Shown: positions 60,396 through 64,000 of the stretch, in pieces
How the letters are laid out: the number at the start of each line of letters is the position of its first letter
Position numbering within the stretch: the first letter of the stretch is position 1
Source: SP5GCR1 sp965199685
Lineage (GTDB): Bacteria > Pseudomonadota > Gammaproteobacteria > Poriferisulfidales > Oxydemutatoraceae
Length of the DNA: 64,000 nt
Reading direction: 5' to 3'
Assembly (NCBI GenBank): GCA_965199685.1
Contig: OZ241323.1
Coordinates: 682,001-746,000 of the forward strand
The notes under the pieces: generated by a model
Databases searched by the model: none
The model's input: only the letters and a program-made list of their open reading frames with translations
What the model was told of the DNA's origin: nothing
Position numbers and translations under genes: made by a program

Positions 60396-61391
60396 ATGGA
60401 TAAGTTATTGAAAGACACAGAAAATCGTTTTACTTGTAATAAGCTAAAGCCAACAAAGCAGATGAACACATTGGAGGAAGACATGATGGAAAGTCTATCC
60501 AATAATGCTTTTAGCTTACCTCCTAAATATCTATATAACGATAAAGGTTCCGAGTTATTTGAGCAAATCTGCAATTCCAAAGATTATTATTTGACTCGGG
60601 CGGAAAATAAGCTCTTGCAGGATAAAGCCGATTATTTAATCGCCGAAGTTAAACCCGAGCATATTGTTGAGTTTGGTTGCGGAAAATTAGCTAAGAGCCG
60701 ATTTTTATTAGATGCTTGTCAGCGACAAGGTATTCATTGTACCTTCTGGCCTATTGATATATGCTATAAGGCAATCAAGGATTTGAGCGACAAGCTACTT
60801 GCTGCGTATCCGTGGTTGCGTATCAATGCCTATGTCGGTGATTATCATGCGGGTTTTACGAATATACGCTTGCCCGAAGGTTGTCGCCTAGCCTTATTCA
60901 TGGGTAGCACCATAGGTAATTTCAGTTCCGAGCAAGCAACTGATTTTTTGAAAGAGATCGGTGATTTATTAGGTGATGAAGGGGTTTTGCTGTTGGGTGC
61001 GGATCGTATTAAGGATCGCGATATATTGACTGCTGCTTACGATGATTCCGACGGTGTGACCAAGCGTTTTAATTTCAATTTACTCAATAGGCTCAATCAA
61101 GAATTGGATGCTGACTTTGTGTGTGATAATTTCAAGTATAGTGCCGTTTTCAATGAATCCTATAGTCGTGTAGAAATGCGCCTAATATCCGAGAGAGATC
61201 AAGTAATCTATTTTGCTAAGCTCAGACGTTCTATGAAGCTATGCAAGGGGGAGGTGATGCTAACCGAAATTAGCCGAAAATTCGACGATAAAAAATTAAA
61301 CAACTTAATGCACGAAGGCGGGTTTAAGATAGCACATCACATGTTGGCGAACAACGATGTTTTTTCCCTATTATTAGCTAAGAGATGCTAA
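60396..61391 (+). CDS. EgtD-like SAM-dependent (histidine N-alpha) methyltransferase family protein
   Basis: A 331-residue protein with the hallmarks of the EgtD family (Methyltransf_33): SLPPKYLYND (residues 40-49), DYYLTRAE (63-70), the SAM-binding VEFGCG (91-96), WPIDICYKAI (118-127) and FMGSTIGNF (168-176). Length and N-terminal extension fit the family. EgtD trimethylates histidine as the first step to ergothioneine. No egtB, or any other ergothioneine gene, is in the window, so substrate and pathway are not proven and I give no symbol. The gene ends seven bases before phoB, implying one transcript with phoB and phoR. VEFGCG differs slightly from the usual VELGSG. A related methyltransferase with another amino-acid substrate is the main alternative. 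Confidence 0.8.
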   Translation: MDKLLKDTENRFTCNKLKPTKQMNTLEEDMMESLSNNAFSLPPKYLYNDKGSELFEQICNSKDYYLTRAENKLLQDKADYLIAEVKPEHIVEFGCGKLAKSRFLLDACQRQGIHCTFWPIDICYKAIKDLSDKLLAAYPWLRINAYVGDYHAGFTNIRLPEGCRLALFMGSTIGNFSSEQATDFLKEIGDLLGDEGVLLLGADRIKDRDILTAAYDDSDGVTKRFNFNLLNRLNQELDADFVCDNFKYSAVFNESYSRVEMRLISERDQVIYFAKLRRSMKLCKGEVMLTEISRKFDDKKLNNLMHEGGFKIAHHMLANNDVFSLLLAKRC

Positions 61392-61398
61392 AACATCT

Positions 61399-62091
61399 AT
61401 GAATTTGACGCAAGTTTTAATAGTGGATGACGACCCTGCTATTTGTGAAATGACCTGTCTGATGCTTAAAAACGAAGGTTATCAGGCTGAACAGGCTTTG
61501 ACTGCCGAACTTGCAATGAAGAAAATATATCGTGCTATGCCTGATCTGATATTAGTTGATTGGATGATGCCGAAAACCGACGGCATTGATTTCACGCGTT
61601 ATCTGCGCGGGTTGTCGGAAACCTCTCATATTCCGATTATTATGCTAACCGCCAAAAGCGAAGAGAACGATAAAGTTAAAGCATTGGAACTCGGATGCGA
61701 CGATTATATAACCAAACCGTTTTCCAAACGAGAATTGCTTGCCAGGATCAAGGCACTGTTGAGGCGCGCCAAGCCCGACAAGGAATTAAAGAAGATTACT
61801 TTAGGGGCTTATACGATTGATCCGATCAAATATAGATTCACGATCAATGACCAAGAAGCTTTTTTGAGTGCGACCGAATTTAAGCTATTGTATTTTATGA
61901 TGATCCACCACGATCAGGTTTTATCGCGTTCTAAAATATTGGCTCGTGTCTGGGATAGAGATAAATACATAGAAGAGCGAACCGTGGATGTTCATATCAA
62001 GAGATTACGAAATATTCTGAAGGCGCATCTAGCGGAGGAGGCAATAGAAACGGTTAGAGGAGTGGGTTATCGTTTTGTATATAAAGGATAA
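61399..62091 (+). CDS. phoB: PhoB-like response regulator (OmpR family)
   Basis: A 230-residue protein. The receiver domain (about 5-120) has acidic D10-D12, phosphoacceptor D54 in ILVDWMMP, T84 in IIMLTAK and K106 in ITKPFSK. The winged-helix domain (about 130-228) ends with the family pattern RTVDVHIKRLRNIL..ETVRGVGYRF. In this family the phosphorylated protein binds pho boxes and activates phosphate-starvation genes. The gene lies between the methyltransferase and the kinase with 7- and 6-base gaps. Its pairing with a PhoR-type kinase and a nearby pstB supports PhoB rather than another OmpR-type regulator. No strong Shine-Dalgarno is seen, so translational coupling is likely. Confidence 0.87.
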   Translation: MNLTQVLIVDDDPAICEMTCLMLKNEGYQAEQALTAELAMKKIYRAMPDLILVDWMMPKTDGIDFTRYLRGLSETSHIPIIMLTAKSEENDKVKALELGCDDYITKPFSKRELLARIKALLRRAKPDKELKKITLGAYTIDPIKYRFTINDQEAFLSATEFKLLYFMMIHHDQVLSRSKILARVWDRDKYIEERTVDVHIKRLRNILKAHLAEEAIETVRGVGYRFVYKG

Positions 62092-62097
62092 AGAGAT

Positions 62098-63360
62098 GTG
62101 AAGCGATTTATACAAAATAGCGTATTGGCACTAATACCTTATGTGCTGCTTGCCGTATTCTTTGGCATTGTTTTCGGATATTTTTTGGTGTTTCTTGTGT
62201 TCGCAGTATTGGCATTTATTTTCACGCAGTTATTACAGTTGTATTATCTGCAGAAATGGTGTTCTGACCAATCAATAATTGCACCATCTGCAGGACTAAA
62301 TCGCATGTGGAAAAGCGTCTATACTTCGCTTGAGACGCGTTTAAGCGATAGAAATGCAGTACCCGAGTTAAGTATTAATGAACTGCAAAACATCAAGCAG
62401 GGTGATTACGGTCTCGTGTTACTTGAGGACAATCGTATTAAATGGATGAACAAACAAGCGAGTGCATTATTGCAGCTTAGCACAAACCGAGATATCACTA
62501 CTGATATAAGCCACTCACTGCGTTCTCCGAGTTTTATAGATGCGCTGGATAAAAAATATTATGGGCAAGAAATCATATTGCAAGATAGGCAGCCGCCTCT
62601 TGCCGTCTGTTTGTTACCCTACGGTGTGCGTTATCTTTGTGTGTTGGTACGTGATGTTTCTCATTTTGTAGAAATTAAAAATACCAACCGTGAATTAATC
62701 GCCAACGTAGCCCACGAACTATGCTCTCCGTTGACTGTCATCAACGGTTATCTGGAAATATTAAAGGAAAAGAACGACGAAACCAAAGACGAAGCTCTGC
62801 AAAAGATATTGGATAATATGCAAAGACAAGTTGAACGAATGAAAGTACTGGCAGACGATACGCTGAACATAGTCAATTTGGAAAATACCGAATTAAAGGA
62901 GCAAGATCAAAGTAGCGTTGATGTAGCTGAGATTTTGGAATCGGTGTTGGAATCCGTAAAGATAGGCACCGAACAAATCCGCTTTGATACTCAAATAGAG
63001 TCTTTTAAGTTGCGAGGCAGTGCTTCGGAACTCTACAGCGTATTCTATAATCTGATTGACAATGCAAAAAGTCATTCGCAATCCGAAGATATAAAAATTG
63101 TATGGCGGCGAGACGACCAAGCGGCCTATTTTGAAGTGACCGATAAGGGTATCGGTATAGCGGCATATCATTTGCCCAAACTAAGCAAACGTTTTTATAG
63201 GGTGGACACGGCTCGCTCGGGTAGTAAAGGTAATACCGGTTTAGGTTTATCCATAGTCAAGCATGTGTTGGATAGACATCAAGCAACTTTGGAAATAGAG
63301 AGCGAAGTGGGCAAGGGAAGCACTTTCAGATGCCGCTTCCCCATCTCAAGGGTGGTATAG
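62098..63360 (+). CDS. phoR: PhoR-like membrane sensor histidine kinase
   Basis: A 420-residue protein starting at GTG 62098, with AAAGGA nine bases upstream. Two adjacent hydrophobic segments (about 9-50) with little periplasmic sequence between them fit PhoR, which senses through the Pst transporter. A PAS-like region follows (about 95-190, GDYGLVLLEDNRIKWMNKQA). The H box is ELIANVAHELCSPLTVI with phosphoacceptor H206, where most PhoR proteins have SHELRTPL. The N box is FYNLIDNAKSHS, G1 is DKGIGIA and G2 is GNTGLGLSIVKHVLDRH, giving an intact HATPase domain. It should phosphorylate PhoB under phosphate limitation. An out-of-frame ATG-TGA (62096-62101) overlaps the GTG start. Confidence 0.87.
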   Translation: MKRFIQNSVLALIPYVLLAVFFGIVFGYFLVFLVFAVLAFIFTQLLQLYYLQKWCSDQSIIAPSAGLNRMWKSVYTSLETRLSDRNAVPELSINELQNIKQGDYGLVLLEDNRIKWMNKQASALLQLSTNRDITTDISHSLRSPSFIDALDKKYYGQEIILQDRQPPLAVCLLPYGVRYLCVLVRDVSHFVEIKNTNRELIANVAHELCSPLTVINGYLEILKEKNDETKDEALQKILDNMQRQVERMKVLADDTLNIVNLENTELKEQDQSSVDVAEILESVLESVKIGTEQIRFDTQIESFKLRGSASELYSVFYNLIDNAKSHSQSEDIKIVWRRDDQAAYFEVTDKGIGIAAYHLPKLSKRFYRVDTARSGSKGNTGLGLSIVKHVLDRHQATLEIESEVGKGSTFRCRFPISRVV

Positions 63361-63587
63361 GGCTCTTGAAAAATAGAACCGCCGTTTGTTGCAGTAGCAC
63401 AAACGGCGTGACTTTGTGCAGAACCTTTGCAACCACCCCGTCAGATAGAACCGCCGATTGAGCCAGTAGGTCAATCGGCGTAACATTTTGCAGAACTCCA
63501 ACATGATTGCTAAATGCATACATTACAAAATGCATAGGCCTGCCACCCCTCCAAAGGAGGGGAATGGTGCTTTTTCAACAGCCTCAT
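63361..63587. mobile_element. Miniature inverted-repeat element, copy 3
   Basis: It starts right after the phoR stop with GGCTCTTGAAAAATAGAAC and ends with TGCTTTTTCAACAGCCT. Inside it has hairpin A (63380-63408), ACCACCCCGTCAGATAGAAC, hairpin B (63452-63480), the TGCATACATTACAAAATGCA palindrome and a perfect hairpin C (63546-63562). This is the cleanest copy of the family. Placed between two convergent genes, its hairpins could serve as a two-way transcription stop. Confidence 0.65.
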
Positions 63588-63631
63588 GCTAGTCCGCCCC
63601 TACCCATGTAGTTTACGCTGTGGTTCTATGG

Positions 63632-64000
63632 TTAGCCGAAACGCCCAGTAATATATTGCTCGGTTAGAGTCTCTTTAGGATTTGTGAATATCTCTTCGGT
63701 ATCTGCCGCCTCAATTAGAGCACCTAAATGAAAGTAAGCGGTTGTTTGCGATACGCGAGCCGCTTGTTGCATAGAGTGTGTGACGATAGCAATCGTATAA
63801 TTTTGTTTCAATTCGTCTATTAACTCTTCTATTTTAGCGGTTGCGATGGGGTCTAGAGCTGAACACGGTTCATCCATTAGCACGACTTCAGGGTTTATGG
63901 AGATCGCCCGTGCAATACATAGACGTTGTTGTTGTCCTCCTGAGAGACTAGTTCCGGTTTCGTCTAAACGATCTTTGACTTCGTTCCATAGTCCGGCTTT
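63632..64000 (-). CDS. pstB: PstB, phosphate ABC transporter ATPase (C-terminal part; runs off the window)
   Basis: The minus-strand frame is open from base 64000, so 123 residues of the C-terminal half are visible and the N-terminus lies outside. It contains the ABC signature LSGGQQQRLCIARAI, Walker B EVVLMDEPCSALDP and the H-loop VTHSMQQAARVS. It ends EQYITGRFG, as PstB proteins do. With PstS, PstC and PstA it would import phosphate at the inner membrane and signal through PhoU to PhoR. It is convergent with phoR. No phoU follows it within the 271 bp before phoR, unlike the common pstSCAB-phoU order. Confidence 0.92.
   Translation of the reverse strand, partial: KAGLWNEVKDRLDETGTSLSGGQQQRLCIARAISINPEVVLMDEPCSALDPIATAKIEELIDELKQNYTIAIVTHSMQQAARVSQTTAYFHLGALIEAADTEEIFTNPKETLTEQYITGRFG

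Overview
The window is dominated by four giant, tandem, same-strand paralogous genes (1-58121, about 90% of the sequence). They are followed by a short block of ordinary housekeeping and regulatory genes (58590-64000). The phosphate regulators PhoB and PhoR, a convergent pstB and an EgtD-type methyltransferase, together with moderate base composition and Sec signal peptides, fit a Gram-negative bacterium, probably a proteobacterium. I cannot name the genus from sequence alone.

Giant-gene region. Gene 1 is cut by the left edge (1-3966). Genes 2 (4861-22758), 3 (23332-39909) and 4 (40464-58121) are complete and encode secreted proteins of about 5,965, 5,525 and 5,885 residues (roughly 0.6 MDa each). 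Each complete protein is a signal peptide followed by 9 or 10 large modules (M1-M10) and a shared C-terminus ending in R-V-(F/L)-L-E-G-L-L. A module usually opens with a DxDxDG calcium-type loop, then a GCPxxGCxGYEL disulfide-like segment, 'GWQPIG..F.GNG(Y/H)TISNL', a run of GLUG repeats (GGLVGxN...NSYAxG), an 'SYWD..T..LQ.PT..W..DWDFG..QYP.LKY' block, a cysteine pair and a cadherin-like or Ig-like beta domain. Modules correspond one-to-one between paralogs, so whole genes were duplicated. Afterwards gene 3 lost one module by recombination between M2 and M3 and gained internal tandem duplications. The downstream halves of genes 3 and 4 look homogenised by gene conversion, while genes 1 and 2 share a different last module. 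Genes 3 and 4 share a promoter and leader with a covarying hairpin and a start-stop AUG-UAG. Gene 2 has an unrelated signal peptide and leader.

Intergenic regions. All gaps are filled with short palindromic repeats. Three copies of one composite miniature element with inverted ends (58129-58510, 60041-60325, 63361-63587) separate the blocks after the giant genes. Fragments of it lie between the giant genes.

Right-hand block. A DUF4143-type AAA ATPase (58590-59828, minus) is preceded by eight perfect-period 23-bp repeats. Then come an EgtD-like SAM methyltransferase, phoB and phoR in one tight plus-strand cluster, and convergently the C-terminal part of pstB running off the right edge. Phosphate uptake (PstB) and its two-component control (PhoR to PhoB) belong together. 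The methyltransferase appears to be transcribed with phoBR. No secretion machinery for the giant proteins lies in the window.
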